A stretch of DNA of 64,000 bases. Source: Lachnospiraceae bacterium A2. Its GTDB lineage: Bacteria; Bacillota; Clostridia; Lachnospirales; Lachnospiraceae. Below, piece after piece: positions 1 to 8,737 of this stretch. Made by a program: the position numbers and the translations under genes. Numbering within the stretch: position 1 is the stretch's first letter; each line of letters starts with the position of its first letter. The notes beneath the pieces were generated by a model. That model had not been told where the DNA came from, did no database searches, and saw only the letters and a program-made list of their open reading frames with translations. The DNA lies in contig KE159636.1 in NCBI GenBank assembly GCA_000403315.2, positions 2,517,797-2,581,796 on the forward strand, in the 5' to 3' direction.

Positions 1-329
1 CAAATGAACTTCCAGAGCATGATGAGAAGTATGAGCTGCACCGTCTGCTGAGTACGTTGCTTTCAATGGAGTTGACCGTTGATGAAAAATTAGGAATTAT
101 AAGAACAGAGTATAGTATTCCGGTAGATGACAAATTGAGAAAGGATATGAGCGCTATGTGTAATCTTTCACAGGGAATCAGGGAAAATGCAACAGATAAT
201 GCCATAGCAGGCGTAATAATGAATATGCACAGGAAAGGCTATACATTAGAGCAGATAGCAGAATGTGTAGAAAAGACTATTGAAGAAGTAGAGGCTGTCA
301 TTAGAAAAAGAGAGCCTGTGCTGGCATAA
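1..329 (+). CDS. C-terminal part of an Rpn-family (PD-(D/E)XK) nuclease, cut by window edge
   Basis: The open frame runs back to the first base of the window, so only the last ~109 residues are present; the TTG at 57 is an internal codon, not a start. The visible part is the helical tail (ending ...EEVEAVIRKREPVLA) typical of recombination-promoting nuclease/putative transposase (Rpn) proteins, whose catalytic core would lie upstream of the window. Such proteins promote RecA-independent recombination. It is followed by a hairpin terminator and the ArdC-like gene. Family call is by resemblance of the tail only. Confidence 0.6.
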   Translation, partial: NELPEHDEKYELHRLLSTLLSMELTVDEKLGIIRTEYSIPVDDKLRKDMSAMCNLSQGIRENATDNAIAGVIMNMHRKGYTLEQIAECVEKTIEEVEAVIRKREPVLA

Positions 330-357
330 TCGCAGTAACGAAATAACACAGACAGTA

Positions 358-404
358 AAGCAGTGAATTTGTTTTCGGATCAGAGAACAGTTCGCTGCTT
401 TTTT
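358..404 (+). terminator. Rho-independent terminator after Rpn fragment
   Basis: Ten-base arms AAGCAGTGAA and TTCGCTGCTT (with wobble) followed by a T run. It separates the upstream nuclease gene from the ArdC-like gene at 470. Confidence 0.6.
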
Positions 405-469
405 GTTTTCAGGGAGAAAGACAGTCACATCAGATTGTCTTTTTTTCATGCAAGGAAAGGATTGAAAAT

Positions 470-3400
470 ATGGCAGACGCAAAAACAGAAAAACAGAAAG
501 TAAAGGAGATAACGGACAAACTGGAGGAAGGGTTAAAAGAACTTTTTGAGAGCGGGAAGTACAAAAACTACCTCTCCACCATGTCTAAATTCCATAATTA
601 CAGTGTCAACAACACGCTCCTGATAGCCTTACAGCGCCCTGACGCCAGTCTGGTCGCAGGCTACCAGGCATGGCAGAAAAATTTCAACCGCCATGTGAAC
701 AAGGGGGAGAAGGGAATCCGTATCCTTGCCCCTGCCCCTTACAAGATCAAAGAGGAACGGGATAAGTTAGACCCTGTGACCGGGGAGATCATGCTTGACC
801 AGGATGGGATGCCACAGACGGAGGAAGTGGAGATTAAAATCCCCGCTTTCCGTGCGGTATCCGTCTTTGATGTCAAGCAAACATCAGGAGAGCCAATCCC
901 GGAACTGGAGGCAAAAGAGCTTCTGTCCACAGTGGAGGGGTATGAGGACTTTGTTAAGGCAGTCACCTATGTTGCCCCGGTTCCGATCAGCTTTGAGGAT
1001 ATACCCGGAGATTCCAAAGGTTTCTTCAGCCCCACAGAAAAACGGATTGCGGTGCAGGAGGGCATGAGCGAGAGCCAGACTCTAAAGACGATGGTGCATG
1101 AAACCGCCCATTCCATGCTGCATGATAAGGAAATCAATAAGGATATTCTTGCGCCCGCAAAGGACAGGAACACCAAAGAGGTGGAAGAGGAGAGCATTGC
1201 CTATACGGTATGCCAGCACTTCGGCATAGATACAGCGGAGTATTCTTTCGGGTATATAGCCGGGTGGTCATCAGGGCGTGACATGAAGGAACTGAAATCT
1301 TCCCTTGATACAATCCGCAGGACTGCATCGGAGCTTATCACAGGGATTGAGGGGCAGCTCCGGGAATTACAGCGTGACCGGGAACTGATGCAGGGGCAGG
1401 AAAAAGAGAGCCTTTTGCTGATACAGAACAGCGGTCTGTCCGAGTACAGCCTTGTAAATGTCAGGGGGATGGATGCGGCAGAGATCATAGAAGCCCTCTC
1501 TGCCATGAATGACGATGACAGGCTGAGTGTTGCCGCATATCTGGAAAGCAGAGGCGCATGGACTACGGAGATTGCCAATCAGGATACGAAAGAGTTCGGG
1601 GAATACCGCCTTGATGTCCGGTATTACACCGATACAAACGAGATCATTGACCTGAAGGCAGAAAGGGAATGGAACGAGAGGGCAAAGGAGCCTGTCGGGG
1701 CGGATGATGTGATTTTGAAGATCACGCATTCAGACGGTTTTGAGGTAGAGCGCATTACCAATAAGACACCGGAGGAAGTGCGGGAGATCATGGGGGCGCT
1801 CACAAAGCTGGAGGTTAAGGGTAGAAAAAATATCCATGACTGCCTGGAAAGCTGCGGGGCTGATTATATCCCTATTATTGTGGACGGCGGCAGAAATTCC
1901 GGTATGCCGCAGTTTAATGATTTTGAGATTGACCTGGATAAAAAAGAAGTGGTAATGATAAGCCACCTTTCCCCGGTAAAGCAGGCGGAGGGCATCATCA
2001 ACCGTCTGGAATTTGCAAAAACCGCCTTTTCCGATGATGAGCGGAACCTTATCGTGAATTATGCCTTTAAGCTGAATGACATGGAAAAGACAAGGGAACT
2101 TGCGGAGCATATCTATTATGAGGAAACGGAGGGCAGTCAGGGGGCTGCCCTTGCGGCCATTGACGCACAGGCCGAAATTGACGCACTCCCTGACCCGATG
2201 ATCGGTTTATGGGAGATGGATGAATACGGCTATACATGGAATGAAATGCTGCCATTGACACAGGGGAGGGCATTAGAGCTTTTTGACCGTGACCTGCCTG
2301 TGTGCCTGCTACATGAGGACGGCTCTGAAACAACCGTGCATGACAGGAAGCAGATCACAGGGCATGGGGGAATCTTCGGCATAGAAAAAGGCGATTGGGA
2401 AAATGAGAAAAATTTCCGGGCTATGCGGGAGGAACCTGAAGAAAGCGGCGCAGACAGGGAAGCACAGCTTCTGCATGGCGGTACCGATCAATACGGCATT
2501 TATCAATTAAAAGACAATCCGGAGCTTCGGGATTTTCATTTTGCGGGTACAGAGGAACTTTTGAAAAGAGGTATCCTTTCGGACGATTTCGGGGAAATCC
2601 AGCCGGGAAACTATAACCTTGTCTATGCAGGGGAGCTTTCAGACATACACGGGCAGTCACAGAGGGAGAAGCTCAACGCAGTTTTTGAGAAATTCAACAT
2701 AGACCACCCGGCAGATTACAGAGGGCATTCCCTATCTGTCAGTGACGTTGTAGCGCTGCATGAGAACGGGGAGAACAGCGCACACTTTGTAGATTCTTTC
2801 GGCTTTACAAGACTTCCTGAGTTTATGAGGGCTTTAGAGGGTGTAAAAGAGCAGGATACTCAAAAAGCGGAACCGGAAGAAAGACAGGAAACTTCTGGAC
2901 ATGATGTCCAGAAGCCGGAAGCAGGACAAACAGAACAGGAAACCTATCCGGCTTTCTATGGGCATACTTTGAGTTATGCAGCCGAGCATGGGGAAGTGGA
3001 CAAATATATGGAATCCCACAAATTTGACAGGGAATGCAAGGAAGCGGTTGAGGGAACAATCCGGCAGAATTTTGACGGTATGCACTTAAAGCATGATATT
3101 GTAAAGCCGCTGGCGGAAAAGTACGGTGCGGAGCGCATGGCGTTTATCCTTGCCAACACGCTCCAGCAGGAATCGTGGGATGGACGTTTTTCAAGGGATA
3201 ATAAAGCGTGGGCATCAGAGTTTTACATTCCTGAAAATATCGTGCATGGAACAGATATGAACCGTGAACTGACCGTGGGCAGCCACCCGGCAGTTTTGGA
3301 CGGCTTTATCGGTATGTTCCGCAGGGAAGTCCTGGAACTGGAAAAAGAAATGTCTGCCGGACAGGAAAAAACGGCTTCCGGACAGGATGCGCAGAAACCG

Positions 3401-5329
3401 GAAACAGGGCGGCCAGAGACGGAACAGACACAGAAGGAGCAGGCGGAAACAGAAAGGCTTAAACCACAGGCGGAGCAGACCGGGCCGGGAAGATTGGCCA
3501 AGACACCGGAATTAGAGGATTTGGACGAGGGTGACGAGATCATTGACTTTGGAGATGAAAAGGATAAGGTTCTTGCGGAAATGAAGCAGTCTTTAGGGGG
3601 CAGACAGGAAACTCCCGGACACGATGTCAACCAATCTGCAAAGCAGAATGATCTGAAGCTGGAACAGACAGAACCGGAGGAACCGGCAGAAACAGAGCTT
3701 GCCTTTCAGATAGCAGACCGCTACATCAGCATCCAGGAAACAGAGGGCGGCTATGACTATTCCATTATGGGCTTGGATTATAAGGAAATAGACGGCGGCG
3801 TATATGACAATCCCGGTATCGGTATCAAAGAAGCGATTAACGAAATCGTGGAGGATTTGAAAATAATTCCTTTTGATAATGGCGCAAGGGGAAATATCCG
3901 TGACGGTGACAGGCTGATACCGATTGATTATGATGGATTGATGGAGAAGGGCGCTATGTGCCAGTGGCACATGTCAAGCGCGGACCGGAGCGGCAGCGGA
4001 GAAGAGGCGGCAAATGCTGTCATGCCGCAGAGCGCTGTGGTAGCAGATTTCAATGCAAAGACAAATGAGCTGTTCCATGAGATCAGCGAAATGAACCCGG
4101 CAGAGATAGAGGAAACTGTAAAATGCCATGTTCAGGCACAGTTAGATGAATCCGGCATAGACGCTGTGATTGTGGATGCGGCAGTAGCCGGGAGCCGATG
4201 CCGGGGTCTGGAGCAGGAAGGCTCTGACCTTGATGTAGTGGTGGAGCTTTCCACGAATGAACGGGAAGATGCGCTGTTTGATATGTTAAATGAAAGCGGG
4301 CTTCATATCGGCGGTGTGAAAGTGGATATTAACCCGATCACGGCGCAGAAGACGGGGAGCCTGGAAACGTATCTCCCGCAGGTGGAGGACTATCTGGAGG
4401 GAGTGCGTGAAGCCAGAGAGAAAAACCCAGTGGGCATTTCCGGAGGGGAAGAACAAAAAGAAATGAAAGAAAGCCTGTTCCCGGAGCAGGCAGAAACGGA
4501 AGTGACGCTGACGGTTGCGGAGTGCGGCGAGTTCCACAATTTAGGCGAGTTTTATGAGAATATCCCTACGGTGGAGGAAGCTGTCGTAATCTGGAAACAG
4601 ATACCGCCGGAGCGTATGCACGGTATCCCCGCAATCGGCGTCAATATCCATACACCGGGAACGGAGGCGTTTGAGGATGTGGGGATTGACATTTTAACCG
4701 GGAAACGGATTGACCTTGATATTTTAGAGTATATCCCGGATATAAAGGGCAACCCGCAGGCTATGGAAGTGATTGCGGAGCTTGCGGCAAAGCTGCCGGA
4801 AATGGAGATAGACGGACGTATGAGCGAGGAATTTGAAGCGAAGGTATGGGAGAAGCGTATGCCCGATCTGACGCCTGCAGAACAGCTTGCGGTGGAGCTT
4901 GACCGCTTTACATATGATTATGATACCGCCCTTTACCGTGACAGCAGCCAGAGCATGACGGAGAACGTGTCGGAGATTGCGGAAGCCTTAAAGCAGAGGG
5001 ATACCCACGATATTGCATTGTGGCTTGCCGATATAGCTGCGGACGGAACAGTGCCGGAGGAAAGAAAGAGGGCTATGGAGCTGCTTGAAAAGCTGGCGGA
5101 GTACAAACCGCTTGCGAAGATTGAGGAAATGGAAGAACAGAATTACAACATGGTGGATAATGTGCTGAATAACGGCGCAGGGGAGAAAGCGCAGAAAGAG
5201 GAAAACAAAAAGGCACAGGAAAAGCCAGCCGCAAAACCGTCCTTAAAAGCCCGCCTTGCGGAGAAAAAGGCGCAGGCGGCAGGACAGGGGCATGAAGAAA
5301 ACATAAAAAATAAGCAGAGGGAGATGTAA
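470..5329 (+). CDS. Giant ArdC/LtrC-like conjugative-element protein with HExxH and nucleotidyltransferase motifs
   Basis: 1619 aa. Residues ~1-130 match the ArdC-type ssDNA-binding/antirestriction N-domain (FHNYSVNNTLLIALQRP, then a GEKGIRIL stretch). A zinc-metallopeptidase motif HETAH lies at 210-214 with a downstream EEESIAY helix, as in ArdC proteins that protect incoming ssDNA. The middle is acidic linker and repeat modules of the kind seen in LtrC-like proteins. Residues ~1241-1260 carry GSRCRG...SDLDVVVE, the G-S-x-D-x-D signature of a minimal nucleotidyltransferase. A palindromic DNA element is read in frame at residues ~1161-1178 (see repeat at 3950). The start has AAGGAAAGG upstream. 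Next gene (TTRAP) begins 4 bp after the stop. Role inferred: DNA protection/establishment during conjugative transfer; nucleotidyltransferase role unknown. Confidence 0.8.
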   Translation: MADAKTEKQKVKEITDKLEEGLKELFESGKYKNYLSTMSKFHNYSVNNTLLIALQRPDASLVAGYQAWQKNFNRHVNKGEKGIRILAPAPYKIKEERDKLDPVTGEIMLDQDGMPQTEEVEIKIPAFRAVSVFDVKQTSGEPIPELEAKELLSTVEGYEDFVKAVTYVAPVPISFEDIPGDSKGFFSPTEKRIAVQEGMSESQTLKTMVHETAHSMLHDKEINKDILAPAKDRNTKEVEEESIAYTVCQHFGIDTAEYSFGYIAGWSSGRDMKELKSSLDTIRRTASELITGIEGQLRELQRDRELMQGQEKESLLLIQNSGLSEYSLVNVRGMDAAEIIEALSAMNDDDRLSVAAYLESRGAWTTEIANQDTKEFGEYRLDVRYYTDTNEIIDLKAEREWNERAKEPVGADDVILKITHSDGFEVERITNKTPEEVREIMGALTKLEVKGRKNIHDCLESCGADYIPIIVDGGRNSGMPQFNDFEIDLDKKEVVMISHLSPVKQAEGIINRLEFAKTAFSDDERNLIVNYAFKLNDMEKTRELAEHIYYEETEGSQGAALAAIDAQAEIDALPDPMIGLWEMDEYGYTWNEMLPLTQGRALELFDRDLPVCLLHEDGSETTVHDRKQITGHGGIFGIEKGDWENEKNFRAMREEPEESGADREAQLLHGGTDQYGIYQLKDNPELRDFHFAGTEELLKRGILSDDFGEIQPGNYNLVYAGELSDIHGQSQREKLNAVFEKFNIDHPADYRGHSLSVSDVVALHENGENSAHFVDSFGFTRLPEFMRALEGVKEQDTQKAEPEERQETSGHDVQKPEAGQTEQETYPAFYGHTLSYAAEHGEVDKYMESHKFDRECKEAVEGTIRQNFDGMHLKHDIVKPLAEKYGAERMAFILANTLQQESWDGRFSRDNKAWASEFYIPENIVHGTDMNRELTVGSHPAVLDGFIGMFRREVLELEKEMSAGQEKTASGQDAQKPETGRPETEQTQKEQAETERLKPQAEQTGPGRLAKTPELEDLDEGDEIIDFGDEKDKVLAEMKQSLGGRQETPGHDVNQSAKQNDLKLEQTEPEEPAETELAFQIADRYISIQETEGGYDYSIMGLDYKEIDGGVYDNPGIGIKEAINEIVEDLKIIPFDNGARGNIRDGDRLIPIDYDGLMEKGAMCQWHMSSADRSGSGEEAANAVMPQSAVVADFNAKTNELFHEISEMNPAEIEETVKCHVQAQLDESGIDAVIVDAAVAGSRCRGLEQEGSDLDVVVELSTNEREDALFDMLNESGLHIGGVKVDINPITAQKTGSLETYLPQVEDYLEGVREAREKNPVGISGGEEQKEMKESLFPEQAETEVTLTVAECGEFHNLGEFYENIPTVEEAVVIWKQIPPERMHGIPAIGVNIHTPGTEAFEDVGIDILTGKRIDLDILEYIPDIKGNPQAMEVIAELAAKLPEMEIDGRMSEEFEAKVWEKRMPDLTPAEQLAVELDRFTYDYDTALYRDSSQSMTENVSEIAEALKQRDTHDIALWLADIAADGTVPEERKRAMELLEKLAEYKPLAKIEEMEEQNYNMVDNVLNNGAGEKAQKEENKKAQEKPAAKPSLKARLAEKKAQAAGQGHEENIKNKQREM
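3950..4002 (+). repeat. REP-like palindromic element, copy 1, in frame inside the ArdC-like gene
   Basis: The core GTGCC-AGT-GGCAC lies between GGCGCTA and AAGCGC, followed by GGACCGGAGCGG. The same architecture with different but still pairing arms recurs at 44849-44900. Translated here as about 18 residues (G1161 to about S1176) without breaking the frame. Confidence 0.6.
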
Positions 5330-5333
5330 GGAT

Positions 5334-5540
5334 ATGCATACAATGTTTACCGTGGAAGAAAGCAATTTGATCTGCATATTTGCAGGAGAGAGCAGGAACG
5401 AGGCCATAGGGGATATTGAAAGGGCGCTGCCCTATCTGGAAGATACGGATATGGCGGAGCTGTCCGGCAGGGTGATCGGAAAACTGCGGGATATGACGGA
5501 TGAAGAATTTGGACAGCTTGAACTGACAGAAGCGGAGTAA
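5334..5540 (+). CDS. Transposon-transfer assisting protein (TTRAP family)
   Basis: 68 aa, beginning MHTMFTVEESNLICIF and ending in DMTDEEFGQLEL, the pattern of the small TTRAP family found immediately downstream of ArdC/LtrC-like genes in clostridial conjugative transposons. It lies 4 bp after the giant gene and is probably translated from the same mRNA; GTAAGGAT precedes the ATG. No catalytic motif is evident; an accessory role in element transfer is inferred from family and position. Confidence 0.75.
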   Translation: MHTMFTVEESNLICIFAGESRNEAIGDIERALPYLEDTDMAELSGRVIGKLRDMTDEEFGQLELTEAE

Positions 5541-5550
5541 ATTACAGCAG

Positions 5551-5602
5551 AACAGGTTTTCCATGCCCGGTTTCCATACGGGCATGGAAAGCCTGTTTTT
5601 TT
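5551..5602 (+). terminator. Strong Rho-independent terminator ending the ArdC/TTRAP operon
   Basis: Arms AACAGG..TTCCATGCCCG and CGGGCATGGAA..CCTGTT enclose a 9-nt loop and are followed by seven Ts. Confidence 0.85.
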
Positions 5603-5659
5603 GCGCCAGCCGGGGAAACATACCCGCATAAAGAATTTAAAAAAAGCCCACTGCTATCT

Positions 5660-5687
5660 TTGAAGTTTTGACGGTTCATTGTATAAT
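5660..5687 (+). promoter_or_regulatory. Sigma-A promoter for the Zn-ribbon gene
   Basis: TTGAAG (5660-5665), 16-bp spacer, TATAAT (5682-5687), 26 bp before the chosen start at 5714. Confidence 0.6.
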
Positions 5688-5713
5688 AGGTGCAGGGAAT
5701 GGAGGAACTTAAG

Positions 5714-6517
5714 ATGTCAAAAAAGAAAAACCGCCCGCACGGGCATTACTGTAAAATATGCGGTGAGCATAAGGCAAATGAAAAGTTTTCCGGGAAGGGC
5801 CATGCCGCCCACATCTGCAAAGCCTGTTCCCGTTTGAGCGCTGCGGAAAAAGCGGCGGCAATGGATATGAACCGCCTGATGGACTTCCCCATGCGGCGGC
5901 TTACGGACAGCGAGAAGAAATGGCTGAAAGCCAAAATGCACGATCAATGCCCGGAGGTGGCTGACACGGCACGGGAGGTTTTCAATGCCTGCTTTCCCCA
6001 TGCAGAGCGCAATGCCATGAAAAAGCAGCTTGTTATCAATACATTGTCTTTTGAAGTACATACAGAGGTTTACGATGGGTATGGCGATATGGAAATGGCT
6101 GACTGCCGTTTTACCATTGACCGGAAAAGCCGTGTGCTGACAATGACAGATTTCCAGGCAGAGGACGGGGAGCAGTCTGTCACGCTGGAGGGCGGGCAGA
6201 TGGCGAAGCTGCTGCGGTATATCGTGCATACACTGGAAATATTTATGTGGGAGCAGGATTACTGCCTGAAACCTGATGAGGATGATTATTTCACGGATAT
6301 TCTTTTTGATGAAGATTTTTACGGGGATGATCTGGAGGAAAGCGGGGAGGATATGCCAACGGAACCAGAGGGCAGACCGTCCTGGCGGGCGCAGGTGGAG
6401 TACAGCAACCATACCGTGCAGGATATTTCCAGTTATGAAGATTACCTGCCGGAGCGCCCGGAAGAATTGTATCTTTCTCTGCTGGAGTATTTTGAGCCGG
6501 AAGATGAAGAATTTTGA
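5714..6517 (+). CDS. Hypothetical protein with N-terminal CxxC-CxxC zinc ribbon
   Basis: 267 aa. The start at 5714 (MSKKKNRPHG) is chosen because GGAGG at 5701-5705 sits correctly upstream; an earlier ATG in frame (5690) overlaps the promoter. Cysteines C13/C16 and C35/C38 form a probable zinc-binding ribbon (YCKICGEHKAN...HICKACSRL). The middle is unremarkable; the C-terminal ~80 residues are very acidic (DEDDYFTDILFDEDFYGDD...). It has its own promoter and follows the ArdC/TTRAP operon, so it is probably element cargo or a regulator. Function unknown. Confidence 0.6.
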   Translation: MSKKKNRPHGHYCKICGEHKANEKFSGKGHAAHICKACSRLSAAEKAAAMDMNRLMDFPMRRLTDSEKKWLKAKMHDQCPEVADTAREVFNACFPHAERNAMKKQLVINTLSFEVHTEVYDGYGDMEMADCRFTIDRKSRVLTMTDFQAEDGEQSVTLEGGQMAKLLRYIVHTLEIFMWEQDYCLKPDEDDYFTDILFDEDFYGDDLEESGEDMPTEPEGRPSWRAQVEYSNHTVQDISSYEDYLPERPEELYLSLLEYFEPEDEEF

Positions 6518-6625
6518 TGTATACAATTTGGTGTATATGAAACCTTTTGGCAAAAACGGGTGCTTTTGCTTTAGCAGGAACATCGAAGTAATAGGTAACA
6601 GTGGAAAACGAGGGAGCATCAGCCT

Positions 6626-6991
6626 ATGAAAATGCGTACAGAATATACCTGTCCTTTGGAACTTGTACATGACATGATCAAGGGAAAATGGAAGCCGATT
6701 ATTTTATGGCGGCTGCGTTTAGGGGCTACATCTCTGGCGAAGCTGGAACGTGACATAGACGGCATCACACAGAAGATGCTGCTGGAGCAGTTAAAGGAAC
6801 TGACGGATTATGGCTTTGTGGAAAAGAAATCCTATGAGGGATACCCGCTCCGGGTGGAATATTCACTAACAAAAGATATGGGAATGAAAATACTGGAGGC
6901 GTTAAGGATCATGCAGCACATAGGGATTGATTACCTGAAAGCAAACGGCATGGAACATATCCTGGAGGAAAAGGGAGTAGTCCCGGATTAG
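6626..6991 (+). CDS. HxlR-family winged-helix transcriptional regulator
   Basis: 121 aa. Shows the HxlR signature: CPLELVHDMIKGKWKPIILW at the N-terminus, then a winged helix (GITQKMLLEQLKELTDYGFV) and a YSLT strand-turn around residue 80. HxlR proteins sense electrophiles or redox state through cysteines near the N-terminus; C10 here is a candidate. A perfect 7-bp dyad directly after its stop, in front of the PEBP gene, is a plausible operator, so it likely controls the PEBP-FUSC pair. Confidence 0.85.
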   Translation: MKMRTEYTCPLELVHDMIKGKWKPIILWRLRLGATSLAKLERDIDGITQKMLLEQLKELTDYGFVEKKSYEGYPLRVEYSLTKDMGMKILEALRIMQHIGIDYLKANGMEHILEEKGVVPD

Positions 6992-7041
6992 TACCCACGA
7001 AAAAGTGGGTAATTTACTGTCCGGGAACCGCCGCTTATAAT
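6992..7041 (+). promoter_or_regulatory. HxlR-type operator and promoter for the PEBP gene
   Basis: Inverted repeat TACCCAC-6-GTGGGTA (6992-7011) overlaps the upstream edge of a promoter: TTTACT at 7013-7018, 17-bp spacer, TATAAT at 7036-7041. The dyad could alternatively act as a weak terminator of the HxlR gene. Confidence 0.55.
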
Positions 7042-7074
7042 AGCATCAGAAAATCAGATTGGAGGATTTAAAAG

Positions 7075-7578
7075 ATGAATGTTACAAGCAGCGGTATTAT
7101 AAACGGGGTAATACAGCCCCAATACGGCGGGCATGGGACGCAGTTTAACGAAAACGGAATCCCTACCTATTCCCTGCCGTTCACGGTAGAAGATGCACCG
7201 CAGGGAACTGTGTCGGTTGCCATTGTCTTAGAGGACAAGGACGCATACCCGGTGACCGGGGGATTCGCAAGGATACACTGGCTGGCGGCAAATATTACCC
7301 GTTTTGAGATCAAAGAGAACGAGAGCCAGATGGCGGAGGATTTTGTGCAGGGCCGGAATAGCTGGACGAGTGTGCAGGGCGGAAAGCAATCCACGGAGCT
7401 TTCCTGCTATTATGGTGGGATGACACCACCCGATAAGCCGCACATATATGAACTTCATGTGTATGCACTGGATAAGATGCTGGATTTGGAGAGAGGCTTT
7501 CTGCTGAACGAGCTTTACTGTGAAATGGACGGGCATATCTTAGATCAGTATACCCTGAAAGGGATATATGAAAATTAA
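7075..7578 (+). CDS. YbhB/YbcL-type PEBP (Raf-kinase-inhibitor-like) protein
   Basis: 167 aa with the PEBP hallmarks: SLPFTVEDAPQGTVSVAIVLEDKDA (the D-P/D-A ligand-site strand), GFARIHWLAANI with the conserved H-W, and the YYGGMTPPDKPHIYELHVYALD segment. Bacterial members bind small anions or phospholipid head groups; physiological role is usually unknown. GGAGG at 7062-7066 sets the start. Overlaps the next gene by 11 bp, indicating translational coupling. Confidence 0.88.
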   Translation: MNVTSSGIINGVIQPQYGGHGTQFNENGIPTYSLPFTVEDAPQGTVSVAIVLEDKDAYPVTGGFARIHWLAANITRFEIKENESQMAEDFVQGRNSWTSVQGGKQSTELSCYYGGMTPPDKPHIYELHVYALDKMLDLERGFLLNELYCEMDGHILDQYTLKGIYEN

Positions 7579-8107
7579 CTGTCTGAAAGTCGGCGGGCGC
7601 ACAATAAAAACAGTTGTGGCAGTATTCCTGTGTTTACTGACAGGTACAATAAGGAAATCAGACACGGCATTCTATGCCGCCATTGCTGCTGTGCTGTGCG
7701 TCCAGCGCACCTCTAAGGACAGTTTCCGTGAAGCATTCAACAGGGAGATGGCTACGGTTATCGGCGGGATGTGGGGTATGCTCGTCCTGCTGTTCGAGAG
7801 GAATGTCTGGTGCATCCCATATGAAGCGATACGATACCTGTTTTTATCGGTGCTTCTTATTCCAATCATCAATTTTTCTGTTTTGATAAAACGGGAAAAA
7901 GGGACGTTCCTCATGTGTGTTGTTTTTCTGTGCATTACCGTGACACATGGAAATGATGAAAGCCCTTTGTCATTTGGGGCTGCACGGATTTTGGATACTA
8001 CGATTGGCATTGTGATTGCTTTGATAACAAACCAGTTTCCAATCCATCATATATTGACTAAAGGAGAGCGGGTACTGTGCCGCCTGCGCAATCATGGAGT
8101 ACTTTGA
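7568..8107 (+). CDS. FUSC/aromatic-acid-exporter-like membrane protein
   Basis: 179 aa, mainly hydrophobic, with about four predicted helices (near residues 13-30, 35-50, 65-80, 95-140). The opening GGRTIKTVVAVFLCLLTG and later FYAAIAAVLCVQRTSKDSF...GGMWG match the N-terminal membrane domain of FUSC/ArAE exporters (DUF939-like). It lacks the cytoplasmic C-terminal domain of full-length members, as many short clostridial versions do. Coupled to the PEBP gene by an 11-bp overlap. Confidence 0.75.
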   Translation: MKINCLKVGGRTIKTVVAVFLCLLTGTIRKSDTAFYAAIAAVLCVQRTSKDSFREAFNREMATVIGGMWGMLVLLFERNVWCIPYEAIRYLFLSVLLIPIINFSVLIKREKGTFLMCVVFLCITVTHGNDESPLSFGAARILDTTIGIVIALITNQFPIHHILTKGERVLCRLRNHGVL

Positions 8108-8273
8108 TAATCCGTTAATGGCTTGTGGGGATTATCGGCAAAGTACGGAAAACCTCAAATCCTATATGCAGCGCCAATGGAGCCTTGTGGGTGGAATGGC
8201 TGGCACGTTTAGGGAGATGGCATGAAGGGATAAAGCCAGAAAAGAACTGTTATCTTTTTCGGCAGTGTAATAC

Positions 8274-8654
8274 TCATGAAGGTACATTTTTCTGCACACG
8301 CTCTATTTCTTTCTTGTAAAATTCTATCTTCTCATCCAATTTAATCTTATGCTCCTGTAACTGTGCAATCTGCTCATTAAGCGCCTGTTGGTGCTGCACC
8401 AGCATTTCCATCCTTTCAGAAAGGGTGGGATCACCGTCAGCCCGGAGTTTGGCATAGTGCCTGATTTCCTTAATAGGCATCCCCGTGTCTTTTAGGCGTT
8501 TGATAAATTCGATCCATATGAGGTCTTTATCAGAATAACAGCGGCGGTTGCTGGAATTGCGTTCCGGGGCAATCAGCCCTTCGTGTTCATAATAGCGCAG
8601 GGTATGGATGCCCAGCCCCGTCAGTTTTGCAAAATCTCCGATGGAGTATTTCAT
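8274..8654 (-). CDS. MerR-family transcriptional regulator
   Basis: 126 aa. Residues 1-70 form the MerR winged helix (MKYSIGDFAKLTGLGIHTLRYYEHEGLI, then RCYSDKDLIWIEFIKRL), followed by a dimerisation coiled coil (LVQHQQALNEQIAQLQEHKIKLDEKIEFYKKEIERV). No metal-binding cysteines, so probably of the MerR branch that senses organic or redox signals. Divergent from the SDR gene; the intergenic region holds the expected MerR-type promoter. Confidence 0.9.
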   Translation of the reverse strand: MKYSIGDFAKLTGLGIHTLRYYEHEGLIAPERNSSNRRCYSDKDLIWIEFIKRLKDTGMPIKEIRHYAKLRADGDPTLSERMEMLVQHQQALNEQIAQLQEHKIKLDEKIEFYKKEIERVQKNVPS

Positions 8655-8674
8655 AAAAAATCACCTCAATTCTC

Positions 8675-8705
8675 TTGACATAGAGTTTACTCTACATTGT
8701 ATGGT
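8675..8705 (+). promoter_or_regulatory. MerR-controlled promoter with 19-bp spacer
   Basis: TTGACA (8675-8680) and TATGGT (8700-8705) are separated by 19 bp, the over-long spacing that MerR proteins correct by twisting DNA. The spacer contains the perfect dyad TAGAGT-TT-ACTCTA (8681-8694). Drives the SDR gene. Confidence 0.8.
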
Positions 8706-8737
8706 TGGATTATACCAAATCGAAGGAGGATTATCAA

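Noticed and set aside
246..482. Minus-strand ORF over the first terminator
   Set aside because: It reads through the terminator hairpin and the start of the ArdC-like gene, and has no ribosome site.
5717..6670. Long minus-strand ORF (317 codons) opposite the Zn-ribbon gene
   Set aside because: Composition is that of an antisense shadow (H/F/L-rich), it lacks a ribosome site and any recognisable motif.
8118..8319. Short ORFs between the FUSC and MerR genes
   Set aside because: Two overlapping frames of 35-64 codons have no ribosome site, no hydrophobic or motif pattern and overlap the MerR stop; treated as non-coding.
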